NCBI RefSeq assembly: GCF_002443255.2
Contig: NW_019211454.1
Coordinates: 26,357,344-26,421,343 of the forward strand
Direction: 5' to 3'
Source of the DNA: Varroa destructor
Taxonomy: Eukaryota; Arthropoda; Arachnida; Mesostigmata; Varroidae
Length of the DNA: 64,000 bases
In this document: piece after piece, positions 44,520 through 56,233 of the stretch
Layout: each line of letters begins with the position of its first letter
Numbering within the stretch: position 1 is the stretch's first letter
Translations under genes and position numbers: made by a program
Notes under the pieces: model-generated
Seen by the model: the letters and a program-made list of their open reading frames with translations, nothing else
What the model was told of the DNA's origin: nothing
The model's database searches: none

Positions 44520-44798
44520 ATGAAATACAGTGTACCTTTTTATATCTATGCGAAGACAGACGAGACAACATTATTGGCGACCGGCCGTAGAGATGAATCA
44601 AGTCATTCCCGATCGGACACTTCCAAGGCCCCGCGTGAAAACTCGCTTTTATGGAAAGCGCGATGTATCATTGGATTTCACGTCATCGTTGGGACTCGCA
44701 CTTTAAAGGACCTACTCATAAATTTCAAGAGACCCAACCCGTACCGGCGAGTGGTACTTTCTAAATGGAGTGAGTCTGTGATGGGCAATCGTTCATGA
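44520..44798 (+). CDS. Uncharacterised ORF, 92 aa, ATG start
   Basis: It begins MKYSVPFYIYAKTDETTLLA and continues with a basic, Ser/Arg-rich centre (GRRDESSHSRSDTSKAPREN), then CIIGFHVIVGTRTLKDLLIN and FKRPNPYRRVVLSKW. Codons look balanced, with many G or C third positions. It is a small single-exon gene candidate; no domain is recognised. Confidence 0.3.
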   Translation: MKYSVPFYIYAKTDETTLLATGRRDESSHSRSDTSKAPRENSLLWKARCIIGFHVIVGTRTLKDLLINFKRPNPYRRVVLSKWSESVMGNRS

Positions 44799-45016
44799 CG
44801 TTCAGTTTTAATTCGTCTGTCCTGGTCGTAAATTAGGTTAACTTTTCGCTCTATTGTTCAATAGTTCGCTTCACAGGTTCCTACGTCATGCCTACTATTC
44901 GCGTGTCGCGACAATCTGTTAATGCTATCGTTAGCGATTAACGAGAAATCAACTGCAGCGTCAATGCCGGCAACAGTTAGCGTCGTTTGCTGCCCTTTTA
45001 AAAAGCGAAAGATTTC

Positions 45017-45211
45017 TCAGATTTTTTTGGCGATTTCATCACTACCCTCCGCGTATACGCCGCCTTCAGTAAGCAATATGCAATTGAACTGAAGAGCAAA
45101 AAGTCGCTCGTATAGTTTTCTGCGCAACGGAATAGGCTTCAGGTCGATAACGGGGGATGACTCTTTCGCTTTATGGCGCAGCGCCGATGTTAACCTATTT
45201 AACAATTTCAC
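45017..45211 (-). CDS. Candidate exon, 64 codons
   Basis: There is no ATG at the start (GTG). It reads KLLNRLTSALRHKAKESSPV, IDLKPIPLRRKLYERLFALQ and FNCILLTEGGVYAEGSDEIA before AKKI and TGA. The mix of charged and hydrophobic residues looks like a folded alpha/beta segment. It could be an exon or a transposon remnant. Confidence 0.3.
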   Translation of the reverse strand: MKLLNRLTSALRHKAKESSPVIDLKPIPLRRKLYERLFALQFNCILLTEGGVYAEGSDEIAKKI

Positions 45212-48052
45212 TTCAAGCAGCCATTATTTGTGAGTGTTTGATTTCAAAATAAAGTTCAAGGCCAGCATTGAATGAGCGCCGCCGGATCTGTGTATAAAGC
45301 GTTCATACGCTATATGTGATTACGGCAGCAGGCCCAGCGGCAAATGCCAACACATTGCAAAGCGATCGCGACATAATGACGCACAATATCACACTTTCTC
45401 AGGCTTAAATTGACTCACTTAACTTTTCGCTCAATAGTTGTAGCGGCTTAACTAGAAAACATCACCGGTTGTCGATTGTCGCCGACGACAGTAGGTATTA
45501 CTGCCTAATGGGTAGTTTTTGGATGCCACGTTCAGCCCCTGATGACCCATAGTACTAACGGCTGTCTATAGGCTTTCTGCACATCTATAGAATTTTGATT
45601 AAATGAATAGAAGGATGAAAAACATAACTTTTTGTGTTAGACGGACACGCTCCCAGTGACATAGATTTCGTACACCGCCGCTTCACAGCAGTCGATGCAC
45701 CATAAATGGTACATATGTTAAAAATTCATTAACGAATACATAGAACTTGAAATGCTAGCGTATAAAACGGGGCTTAGCTGAACTTCGAAAAAATCCAGGT
45801 AAGCTTAGTTCAAAAATTCGAACTTTGTCTTGAGGTCAGCGAATTCTGTTTTAAATGCTAATAGAGACTAGACATTTACTGAAGCTATCTAAAAAAGCGC
45901 TCTGACGGCTAAATCTTAACGTGCTGATATCGAATAAGAGAAAACAGAAGACCACTTATTTACATTCGATACTGACATTGGAAATCGTCTATTTATCGTG
46001 TATTTACACAAATAAAAACAAACACTAACATAACGAAATGGCAGAATTTCTGAAACGACTATGCATAGTAGAAACATGTACATTAGCGAAAAACATCTTG
46101 AAAGGAACGGTGGCTGTAGAAAAACAAATGCTACAATGCAGTCTATTCACTGAAGTTTGTTAGCTTTGAGCTTCACTATTATTGGCAGGTGCTATTACTT
46201 TCTTTACTCTATTACGCAAGCCCTAACATAGGCCAAATACCATTCTTCCTTCATCGATTGATATGTTTTCCTGAACGCAGATTACCCATCCAGGACATAC
46301 TTCGAAACGACCTTTAGATTCTAGATTGGTCAGCCCTCCTCTTTGTCCTGAAACGGAAAGCCCGGTTTTTACTGCCTTTTTAGCCTAACGATATATCGAA
46401 GGCAGCTCAAGACCGGACGCCGACAAATGTCAATGCAGGATTCGCTTACCTAAACGTTATATTACATGTACACTACTTATATATGGTGGACACCGCATAA
46501 TAATTCTGCAAAGATATAGACACACAGGCCACAGCCTAGAGATGGGTCAGCCTGCCTCAGCTAACGACGTTTGGCTTCGGAGGCCTGCGTAAGTTAAGAT
46601 TATTATCTTATAATGCTAGATAGATAATATATGCGCAAGATAGAGATTATTAGGATAATTATTATGCGCTCGCAGCATTAGGTCAATACGTACCTATGAT
46701 CGGAACTTCAGCATGTATAGGGCATATTGTCCAATATGATATGGCACTAAACCGATATAGCGGCTAATTTTATAAATTAGTGGGTTAGATTCTTTTTCCC
46801 GTCCTGGCAGCCGCAGGAACAGACGACATGATTTTAGAAGTTCTGAGCTCGAAATCGCAAAAATGTATCGCTGTTGTCTGTTTGTCTGAAGTGTTCGTCT
46901 TCGATTACAGCCCTAACAATTTTTGATCCTCTAGGCCTGTGTGCTGTAACTCGACTGCACCAATATGCCTATACCTGTTGGTTTATGCTGCGGTCTGTTC
47001 AACACGGCCAGCACCGTCATATGCGCCTTAGCTCGAACGGTCAAACTTGAAGAAACCTTTTGAGGTTTCGGATGGACAGACTTTGACACGAGTCGAACTG
47101 ACAGTCACACGTAACCCTTATTTAACCTAACTAGGTATCTAGTAGTAAGTTCTCTGTGTTCGGGGTGGCATCGATCACTGATCTAGCTTTCGGCGAAATC
47201 CGTCGATTAATTCTTTTTCCTATACGCCTTCCTATTCCTTGCTTTAGGAGACAATGGTTGAATGAAAAATATTTAGACTCTTGCTTTAGAGCTGAGCTTA
47301 AACTAGTTTTTTCGAGACAGCCTGGTAAAATTTGAATCTGTCAAGCAGACTCTATCAAACTGAGCAGTAAAGATACACAATGACTTTGTTTTTATTTAGT
47401 TTTCAAACTAGTGGACGATTGTCGATACGGTAGACAACGCTTTAGCCTACAATTCTAGACTTGAATATAACTCACGAAGGAGTATTTGTGCCAGTATCAG
47501 GGACAGAGTCATTATTCTGAATTCAGAAACCTGGGAAGATTTCTGACATTCTGAAAAGGAATTCTTTGGTAATTGTTCAAACTGCCTTATTACTCTTTCA
47601 ATATAATATGTGTATGTTGTACCAGGAAGTGTGGCGAAGAAGAGTTAAACCAGGGCTTAGAAGAAGCATTTTATTAGATGCAAGTCTGTTATCAGCTGAT
47701 ATGTTGTGGTTGTCTAGATTTTAGACAAACACGCAAGATTACGCCCGGTTTCTGGGTTTGAAGCAGGGTGTAAAGGCGCTTTATTTTATGTTGGGGGCCA
47801 GTAGTTCGACGTAATTCGTTGCGGCGGTGTAACGAAACGTAAACCTCGAAAAATTAGAAAAAAAATCGAATGCATCTTTAGGTCTCAGTTTTTCAGAGCT
47901 TAATAGAAAATTCCTATAAAAGTATATTTTTGCGAATGAATGGAAAGAGTTCTAGGCGAGAAAAAGGACGCTGGGCCATAAACGTCCTCATGTGCCGAGA
48001 CAAGGAATGAACCATTTGTTGACAAAGAACAAAGATATCCACCTCGAGTTAG
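45212..48052. other. No supported gene
   Basis: AT-rich DNA without ORFs over 60 codons or convincing exons. A patch at 46601-46670 is rich in GATA/TTAT self-complementary pieces. Confidence 0.5.
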
Positions 48053-48074
48053 CCAATTAGCACCCGTATATAAG
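48053..48074 (+). promoter_or_regulatory. Possible core promoter (CCAAT, TATATAAG)
   Basis: CCAAT (48053-48057) and TATATAAG (48067-48074) lie close together. A start near 48097 would fit the TATA spacing. No coding exon is recognised downstream. Confidence 0.2.
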
Positions 48075-49974
48075 CGACGCTTGCTATTAGACTTCGGTAC
48101 TGCTTTTATAGTTCGCTTGATAACTGACCAAAATCAATCAGCTTAAATCCATCTTAAAGCAAAACAACTTGTTTAGCTATACTAAATAGACATAACAGAC
48201 TAGATCCAATTTGTGAGCTATTTAAATCTAGACCCGGGACGAAAAAACCTGGAACCCTGTGCTAAAAATAGTATTATTTGGCGCAATATCAGGTCGTGAG
48301 GTGAATTAGGCGTACCACTACCTGTAATAACTTTTTTTTTTTTCGTTACATGACAGGATAATTCTATTTAGTCATATTCGAACGATCTAGTGGCCTAATG
48401 TTTTTCAAAAATGACCAAAAACTTTCTAATATACTTCATTTGACTGTGACATCGAAACTGAAAAATATATCACTGTAGATTGTCTATTCTCTTTTAGACA
48501 TTAGGACTAACCAGACGTGGCAGGAAGATGAAACAGTGAGACCGCTACAACGGCGTCATTCTTTTGGCACCCGTCGACTTGACGAATGACGCAACAGCAG
48601 CGATGCCTTCGTTTCACAATGGCAATCGTTATCGGTAGTAAATGAAGTCACCTATTACCCCCTTTGAAAAATCATCAACAAGTATCTCTTCCCATCTACG
48701 ATGTCAGTCCCGGGTTTCCTCTAAAGGGCGCTACGTGATGGGGATGTTTGCCAAACACAGACAATTCCTAATCCGCAGCAACTCTGCGGTATAACTCTTG
48801 TTGAACATTAGAACGAATTTTAGGAAGATTGTCGGCCTGAGCCTGCTGAAATTACGATTTCGACCGAGGATGTCTATCAGCCTACGGCATCAATAGCTGA
48901 TCACAGTGGATGTCGCCTACCTCCAACGGCTATTTGGAGATAAAATTTCATATGAATGAGGTACGTATTTATCTTACCGTGAACAACTAGGACCGCTTCT
49001 GACAGCTACTCTGGGGTTAGGTGATGTTACAAGAAGCTGGCGATTATTTTCTTTATAAAATACAAACTAACTTGTTGAACAAAAATAAAAACTACAGATC
49101 AGTGTAAAAAATACATTAACTGAGTCACACAACGAAGATATTTGTCTGTAATTGTTATATGGGATGAAGCCAGGGAATCGATAAAAGGACAGCACACTCT
49201 TTAGAACTTGACTTTAATTTGTTGTTAGCTTTTTAAGAAAAGAGACAAAGGACGTTTCTGCTTTTTTTCTGAAAGACTGAAACTGGTGTTTTCGTTCAAC
49301 ATTTTTTCCAACATGTTATACGTATTCGACTATAAGAGATTAAGATATGAGTAAAGGTTCACTTTCGAAATCTTATAGCTTTTGAAACGGAGCCGGGAAT
49401 TCATTGAAGTAGATTCCTTCTTCGAGTCATCGGAGTTTATACTTACGGCCACAATAGAGGATTTTCGGGAAAGGAAGAATGGCGTGGAATATACAACTGT
49501 TGTTTAATAGGACCACCTCTTGGTCCCTTCGCAACGATGGCGCACCAATTTGCATTTCAGTGATAACACATCAAATTTTTGCAAGGAGGGAAACTAATAT
49601 CCTGCTGACATTAACCCCGCTGCTAGAGCGATTTATTGCCTGACAATATTTTGCGTTTTCAAATAAATGGAATTGTGAAAAAGGAGATTTGCCACTTTAA
49701 TAAAAAGATACTTAAGTTTAAATTTTAACAAAGCCTCTTGACTTATTCGCTATATCCTATTTCACATGCAGCTGTTCTCGCGTTCACGCACTGACTGCAA
49801 TACAGTGGAGAAAATCGCCGTTCAGCAGACGAGTCTGGCTAGTCTAATCGAACAGGTCGAAGCACCGAAATCGTTCTAGTGTGTGTGGGCATTTTTAGGT
49901 CGGCTGTCCATGCCTGCGACAGGCCCCCGGTTTGTCCTGCTCATAGAAACCAGCACCTGATTGAAGTTCTAAAT

Positions 49975-50172
49975 CTATATGAAATTGAAGATGATAGGGT
50001 CGCGCTGGAATCGGCGCTGAGTTGAGTGTAATATCAGTCGTTTATTCACAGTGCGCCATATGTGGCCACGGGTTTGGATCGCCAAGCGGCCGATCAAGCT
50101 ACCATAGAGCTCGTGGATGTCCAATAACACTGGTGGCGGGTAGTCAAACATGTCCCGCCGGAAGCTCGCGGG
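49975..50172 (-). CDS. Candidate exon, minus; plus-strand alternative
   Basis: On minus the frame reads ASFRRDMFDYPPPVLLDIHE, LYGSLIGRLAIQTRGHIWRT and VNKRLILHSTQRRFQRDPI to TAG at 49975. By eye roughly two thirds of third positions are G or C. An exon end at CGCACT|GTGAAT is possible. On plus, a strong acceptor (GTCGTTTATTCACAG) at 50051 opens APYVATGLDRQAADQATIEL then VDVQ and TAA (50052-50127). Codon usage favours minus, the splice site favours plus; I cannot decide. Confidence 0.3.
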   Translation of the reverse strand, partial: PASFRRDMFDYPPPVLLDIHELYGSLIGRLAIQTRGHIWRTVNKRLILHSTQRRFQRDPIIFNFI

Positions 50173-50393
50173 TTAGTGAAGACGCTTGCCGTTCTTAACA
50201 CTCTGGCACTTAATGTTATTCACTGGAGGCCACTCGTGTAGGATTCGTCTTTGTGTTAACCGATAAACGAATAGGTATGTCCTAGTGTACGGCGGGTTGC
50301 TCTTAGATGGTTTTTAAGAAAGGCCCATTGATGGCTCTTGAGTCGTCAAAATGGCTATTGATAGCAATCGATTTATCCAACGCGGCAATTTAA

Positions 50394-50639
50394 ATGGACG
50401 GAGTTCTTCACCTATTTCTAACGGCTGCATTCACAAGACCGTATAGCGTTGTGAGCACAAGCCTACAAGGTGACTGTGAGACCTTGACGACCAATCCTGA
50501 GGGGTGCTTTATCTACATCAGAGTTGGCAGACTCGACCGGGAACAGAAATGCATGACACCTGCTGGATCAGAATGCATCCATTTGTCCACCGGGCGGACC
50601 ACCTCGTTAAGGAGAACTTTTATAAGCCGCTGGGACTAA
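50394..50639 (+). CDS. Small Cys-containing ORF, 81 aa
   Basis: An ATG opens MDGVLHLFLTAAFTRPYSVV, a mildly hydrophobic start that could be a weak signal peptide. Then come DCETLTTNPEGCFIYIRVGR, LDREQKCMTPAGSECIHLST and GRTTSLRRTFISRWD. Four cysteines are spaced C-x8-C-x14-C-x7-C. An overlapping +1 frame to 50755 (VKENFYKPLGLKPFCRITKQ, KIRALILSRSGRRFSN) is also protein-like, so this may be a frameshifted remnant rather than an intact gene. No family is recognised. Confidence 0.35.
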   Translation: MDGVLHLFLTAAFTRPYSVVSTSLQGDCETLTTNPEGCFIYIRVGRLDREQKCMTPAGSECIHLSTGRTTSLRRTFISRWD

Positions 50640-50755
50640 AGCCGTTTTGTAGAATAACTAAGCAAAAAATCCGAGCACTAATTTTGTCGAGAAGCGGAAG
50701 ACGCTTCTCAAATGTGTCAGTGATACGATCCCGTCATGCGACCCACAAGTATTGA

Positions 50756-51881
50756 ATTACGACTTAATTTTTTTCATACCCGAACTTTTTTCTGTCGCGC
50801 TTATAAAAGAAGGATGACAGGCTTTGGTTAGTGTAAATCATCGAAGCTTGAACATGGTAACGAAAAGGGTCGTATCCAGTGCCCGAATGTGTTTCAAAGT
50901 ATATATACATATATTTTCGCTGATTCTCAAATTTGCGTTCCTTAAGATTTAATGAATGCCAACGTACCTATAAGCAGAAATTTCGTGCGTGGAATTGTCT
51001 TCCTTTTAGAAAAAAAAACACAGTAATAAAACAGAATTGCTTCAGATTGTGGTATTCCGTCTGATCCGTTTCTTGTTACTTCGAGTTGTGTTTGAACTGC
51101 TATAATAAGCCAGTTTGAAAAAGCAGCGTAACTGGCTGTAACTGTTATACAGTAAACGGTAGAAAAGTTTAACCGTAATAGATCAAGATTCCACTGCGAA
51201 CTTGTGCAGCTATCAATGGCTCGCCAGGTCGCCCCAGTTGAAAGTTAGCCAGAATAGTTACTAGGTAGTAATTTATTTATCTATTTATAATTCTAATATA
51301 GCATATTTACCAGCGAAAAGATTGGGATTTCTATTTTGAAAATCTTTGCCTACCTAATTTTATAATCTATTCGTTTATACGTATGTCTTAGACGACGATG
51401 GGGTACATCCTCTACTGTAACGACAATTTTTGTTGGCGGCAAAAAAAACGCTTAATATATTTATAGAGCACAATAATCGATTAGAGTCAATAAATTTCAA
51501 ATTTTTTCGTCAAAAAAATATTCCGTTTTTATTAGTCGACTGGCTGCTGGTCAGTGCATAGCGTATTACCGATTTCCTATTAAAAACTTGACCACCTACT
51601 ACATAAATCGGATCCTGTGCCCGAAAGATTAATCACAATTTGGATTGAAATAAAATTGTTTTATTATTATTCAAATCGTTCGCTGCCTGAACATGAGAAG
51701 AAATTATGTTAATGCCTAACGCATAAACTAATCACCACTTTAAATTTCAATAATGTAATTTTTTCTTGAAACGTAATTTTCTCCACTTTTATTACAATCA
51801 GAGACGCAGCAAGGTTCTTATAATACGCCCCTGTTCATAGGAGCATAAGTAATCAGTTGCAAAATAGCAAGACGCACAAAG
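50756..51881. other. No supported gene
   Basis: AT-rich DNA, no ORF or exon of note. Confidence 0.5.
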
Positions 51882-51963
51882 GAATGTGCCTATCGCCGGT
51901 TCGAACCTGGGCCCACTTGTGTCCCTGAGATTAGCACACATCCACGTCACTGCACCACCAACA
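51882..51963 (-). mobile_element. tRNA-derived SINE-like copy (pol III A and B boxes)
   Basis: On minus, an A-box-like TGGTGCAGTGACGTGG is followed about 35 nt later by GGTTCGAACC, a perfect B-box core, in the order GTGCAGTG ... GGGACAC ... GGTTCGAACC typical of tRNA-like SINE heads. The D and anticodon stems do not pair well and the acceptor stem is incomplete, so this is not a functional tRNA gene. No body or tail of a SINE is recognised. Confidence 0.5.
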
Positions 51964-52683
51964 GGAGTTTTGGATGCTAGACTTACAAGCCTCCATTAAA
52001 ATGATCTGTATTACTCATTGCTTTCGATTCTAATGAGCGTTGTTTGTTTTTCAGAAGTCTGTGAAAAAGTGATCCTCGTTAATAAAGCAAACCGTTCTAT
52101 GCTTCTTGTTTCGATGCGGTACCGATGCGATCGAGCGCGTAAAGTCGCGGGTGTTACCGGCCTCATCTCCCTCGTATTCCCTCCAGTCAAGTAGTTTTTA
52201 CTTCATACTAGAGCTCCAAACAATAATTTCTTATTACTCTTCAAGACCGTAATTCGATAAAGATTATTCCCGTAAAATTTACAACCCGGCAATTAAACCT
52301 GGTACTTTCGATCTGTATAATCGGCAAAATTTTGTGCGTTTGAAGTAGCCTCGTTGGTAGTTTGCTAAGACACCAACAAAGCCCAAATAATATTTAGTAT
52401 ATGTTGGAAAACAACAAGGCTCAACCATAGTCTGAGCTTGACCAATTCGGCTATTATATATGTGTATTTATAATAGTATTATTACAGAGGTTTTAGCTCT
52501 GTACTTTTAGTTGAAAACCATTATACTCCACCTTCTTACATTTCAGATTCAGATATCAGCTCTGACCAGCAAGCCAAAAACCCTTTGTGACATGCAGCGG
52601 CTAAATGAGAGATAGTGGACTCACAGTATTGAGCCCGTAGCCGGGGTTCCGCTAACGAGATTTAGCTAAAATGGCTAATGTTC

Positions 52684-52878
52684 TCAACTCATGAATACTT
52701 GCCTATATGATATGTAAGATATAAGACGAGACCCCAACGCCAGCGCTTCAAGTTGTTTGCTTGAAATAGGCTTATACCATTTTTGGTAGATGTACAAGTA
52801 GAAGTGGCGGATAGTATGGCTAATAGAACGAGATTTGGGAAGACATCTCAAGGAAAATTTGCGAACTGCTCGAACCAT
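52684..52878 (-). CDS. Weak ORF candidate, 64 codons, ATG start
   Basis: It begins MVRAVRKFSLRCLPKSRSIS and is basic, with no cysteine pattern or domain. It is listed because it starts with ATG and has a mixed composition, but chance is likely. Confidence 0.15.
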   Translation of the reverse strand: MVRAVRKFSLRCLPKSRSISHTIRHFYLYIYQKWYKPISSKQLEALALGSRLISYISYRQVFMS

Positions 52879-52938
52879 CTGATAGTTCTCCTAACGGATA
52901 CACAAAAGCAATTTCTCACCTGTAACATGTAAAATTAG

Positions 52939-52963
52939 ATATATATATATATATATATATAAT
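52939..52963. repeat. (AT)n microsatellite
   Basis: Perfect AT run of about 24 bp. Confidence 0.95.
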
Positions 52964-53379
52964 ATAGTGCTGATCCACAAACGGAGTTAGTTATGGTCCT
53001 ATGCTAATAATAATGCTGTGTTGGAAGAAGTGAACATGGCGTACATCGACTTGTTAACGGCTAGATATAACAACAAAAAAGTATAGTACAGGATCTAACA
53101 AATGTACAAGGACCGACGGACCTCTACTAATATTTTTTTTCTGGTAGTTTCGGTATTTGACAATAAACCTTTCATACGAAGCATCATTTTGTGTGTATGG
53201 AGATCGGGTACCGACATATGCATATTCGATTTTCTGGCGATGCTCAGTTTCGACAATTGGCCTCAGTCAGACGCTGGCCTAAAAGCGTTCTATAATAGTA
53301 GCTCCTTCACTTGAAACTAGGCACAATTAATATATATATATAATAATCCGTTAATATGTTGCGCATATACAGAGCTCAC

Positions 53380-53517
53380 TTCGGGTTGTGCAACAACAGG
53401 TTGTGCTTGAAATCTAAATTGTATTGGGAATTTGTTCTTTCTTGTCTCGTGTTTGCGCCGAACGAGCGATTCTCGGAAAGCGTATCGCTCCCTTGCGTTC
53501 GGCAGAAATCTTGCCAT
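53380..53517 (-). CDS. Candidate start exon, 46 codons
   Basis: An ATG (ATAAATGG) opens MARFLPNARERYAFRESLVR, RKHETRKNKFPIQFRFQAQP and VVAQPE, ending exactly at GAA|GTGAGC, a good donor at phase 0. It is strongly basic, like a nuclear, ribosomal or mitochondrially targeted N-terminus. The plus strand is also open here (RRTSDSRKAYRSLAFGRNLA), so strand is not certain. The next exon is unknown. Confidence 0.35.
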
Positions 53518-54271
53518 TTATGAAACCGTTTACTATAACTATCGGGCGAAAGTATATTTGCCTATGATGACATCAGGTGAACTGAACATGGCAAACAAAG
53601 TCCAACATAGTGTAGACCCTAATTTTCAATAGCTACAATGTACTTGCGATACATTTACGATATATCTGCTTTTGATTTCAACTCTACTTCGTCTCGGGAG
53701 CTCTATTCTACTTCTATTCAAGCTGGCTAAATGTTTCATCGCAGAATTCAAAGTATCGATTCCTTGTAACACCATTACAGAATCACTATTGTCGTTGTTC
53801 CTTATCTGAAAAATACTGAAACACTACAATGACATGCAGCAAAAGCGTTTGTGAAGTATCCGCAGGGAAGGTTTTCTGTCAACGAAAACGAACAGCGCGA
53901 GATAAAAAAAAGTCATAATTCTAGAAACTGCAGTAATTATTATAGCTGCCCTATACCTATTCCTACAGGCAACATCCGGTGAGCCCATGAAGTAGAACCT
54001 AAAATACGTGATTCCCCGACGAAAGGTTTTTGTTCGACTAATAAAAGCCAAAGGTGCCAATTTTTCCAACAGCAATTTTGCATGGTGTTACAAAAATGCA
54101 GGAACACGCAAGACAACATTTCGCCGTGTATGTAACAGATTTAAGCCGAAGTTGCTTTTACATCACGTTACAAATTCAAACAATTCGAAGTTACATTTAC
54201 CATACGCGGAACGAATACGTACTTCGCGATCTATACCGTCCCGTCTGATTGAGATGACTTCTTGTTGTTAG

Positions 54272-55374
54272 AAAGCATCTTCGCTCTGAAGTATGTTGTT
54301 CTGAAGGTTAAAGTACTGCAGTTCATGTGTTCCCAAACAGTGCTGGATTTAATTTAAATCATGAATAATTTCGTTATCTTCTCCTAGATATATTTTAAAA
54401 GAGAACGAGAGACAGCGGTTCATTAGTTCAGGTAGTAATAATAATAATATCATATTGCTACATGCGGATAGATCATTATGTATAGCTTTTGCAGTCATTC
54501 TACCACTAGATTTAAGCGTATGTCAATAAACAATTTTATTGAGTAATTTCCACCGATCAAGATGATCATTGTACGGTAAACAGTACGTCGGATGAATTCA
54601 CACGCGCAACGTCTCGGATCCGATTCTCAGGCTACTGTGAATTTTTTATTTTTTGGTATACTAAGCATATGGGCTAAACACGGATATGGGTGCGAAAACA
54701 AATGGTAGAAAAAGTAATAATGTCAGTATATAACACGATAAGCGTAATGACCGATGATGAAGTTAACGTTAGGATCACTGTTGCCTGTAGAACAGCGCCT
54801 TGTGGCTAGGTAGCCCTCATTTAAGGTCATAGATATTTTCGTCCTTTATTTAGTCTGCTTGTTAAAATGCTCTGATATATCATTGACACAACCGATGACC
54901 AAGTTCAATAGATTCCATGTTTTCAAAGAGGACATGTAGATTCATTCAAATTGCCCATTCTTGTTCTATACGTATCGTTCTTTCGAACATTTACAGATAC
55001 GTTAAGTCTAGCCCAGTCCGTGGTTGATTTTTATCCTTTTTTAGGATGCCCGCCCAGGAACTGTCATCGTATAAAGCAATAATCGATAAGACATACAAGC
55101 TAAACAATTACTTTCGCATTTAATCCTCACTCCTGACCTTCGATCGTATGCTGCATTATTGAAACGTTTAGTAACAAACGTACCTGAGACAATCATGAAC
55201 AATGCCCAATTCCGTTTCGTTGTCACACAATCTGATACGGGCAACTATAGTTCAGTGTCAGATATTAGCAAAAGCAATTATATAATAATATAAATAAATT
55301 ATATGGTCAAATATAATATGATAATATATGACGATAATGTACAAGAAAATGCGTTCGGTGTACGCCTCTTTCAG
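54272..55374. other. No firm gene; one weak exon
   Basis: On minus at about 55248-55187 the frame LPVSDCVTTKRNWALFMIVS sits between a TATAG acceptor and TCAG|GTACGT, too short to trust. The rest is AT-rich with an ATAATA run near 54439. Confidence 0.4.
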
Positions 55375-55476
55375 TGAATCGAGTCGAAAAAGGATTGTTG
55401 AGGATAAAAAAGTGCGTTGTCGATGGATTACATAGATCTGCCCATCATTATTTCCAATTGAATGCGTACACGGCAG
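55375..55476 (+). CDS. Candidate internal exon, 102 nt, phase 1 to 1
   Basis: Acceptor GTACGCCTCTTTCAG and donor GCAG|GTATGT bound a frame reading NRVEKGLLRIKKCVVDGLHR then SAHHYFQLNAYTA. The exon is symmetric (a multiple of three). Both splice sites are good and the residues are balanced. No family is recognised, and the next good plus-strand exon (56075) is in a different phase. Confidence 0.4.
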
Positions 55477-55945
55477 GTATGTATCTACTAGACTGTAGTA
55501 ATGAAAAAAAAAATATTTGCTTTTCCTTTACAAATCGCCAGATAGATTATTCTAATTAACAAGTTCCGACTTTGCAAGCTACTTTAGGCAGTCTGAAGGG
55601 TCTGATCGTAACCGTTTACAAAGGAACAGGTGCCATATGTATTGGTAGCACAGCACGTTAATTTATCCGGCACCACACTGAAATAGTGGTATCTCTTTGT
55701 TGTGCCCAGCGACATCTTGCGCCAAATGATGCTTACTATAAGATAATAATTTTTCAGCACTGTCGCGTTTACTGTTAGAAGTAATCAATCAGCTTCCGTA
55801 TCAACTAAGGATTCAATGCACGCACGTTTCCCATTAAGGACTAGTTCTGCGATAAGCACTTATTTTGTTAGCCGTGACTATGGGTCTCAGCGTTCATCAA
55901 GCGAGAAATTTCTGAGTGTTTGCCTGTACCGCAAAAGTTTTTAAC

Positions 55946-55966
55946 AAAAAAAAAAAAAAAAAAAAA
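55946..55966 (+). repeat. Poly(A) run
   Basis: Twenty-one consecutive A. It could mark the 3' end of a retroposed sequence; upstream DNA shows no recognisable element. Confidence 0.9.
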
Positions 55967-56074
55967 GCGGGTCAAGCATAGGTATATAACACTGTGGCAG
56001 ATCTGGGTGTTTTGTGTGTTGGTATGTGGGTTCAATAAACGACAGTGTCCCTAGTTACCCTCGTCAGTTTTCAG

Positions 56075-56233
56075 GTTACTGAAAAGGCGATTGTCGTTGA
56101 CATCCGCATCGCATTAGTAGATGCAGCTCCGCCTGAGCTTCTCCTGAAATGTAGAAAAAAACACGAGAGAAATCCTTGCTTCTTTATAGTCGTTGTCATC
56201 ACTAAATACTTACCTCAGCACCAACTACTTTAA
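56075..56233 (+). CDS. Candidate terminal exon, 52 codons
   Basis: Acceptor CCTCGTCAGTTTTCAG opens at phase 0 VTEKAIVVDIRIALVDAAPP, ELLLKCRKKHERNPCFFIVV and VITKYLPQHQLL, then TAA. The first half looks like a beta strand/helix of a folded domain, but it is too short to name. Confidence 0.3.
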   Translation, partial: VTEKAIVVDIRIALVDAAPPELLLKCRKKHERNPCFFIVVVITKYLPQHQLL

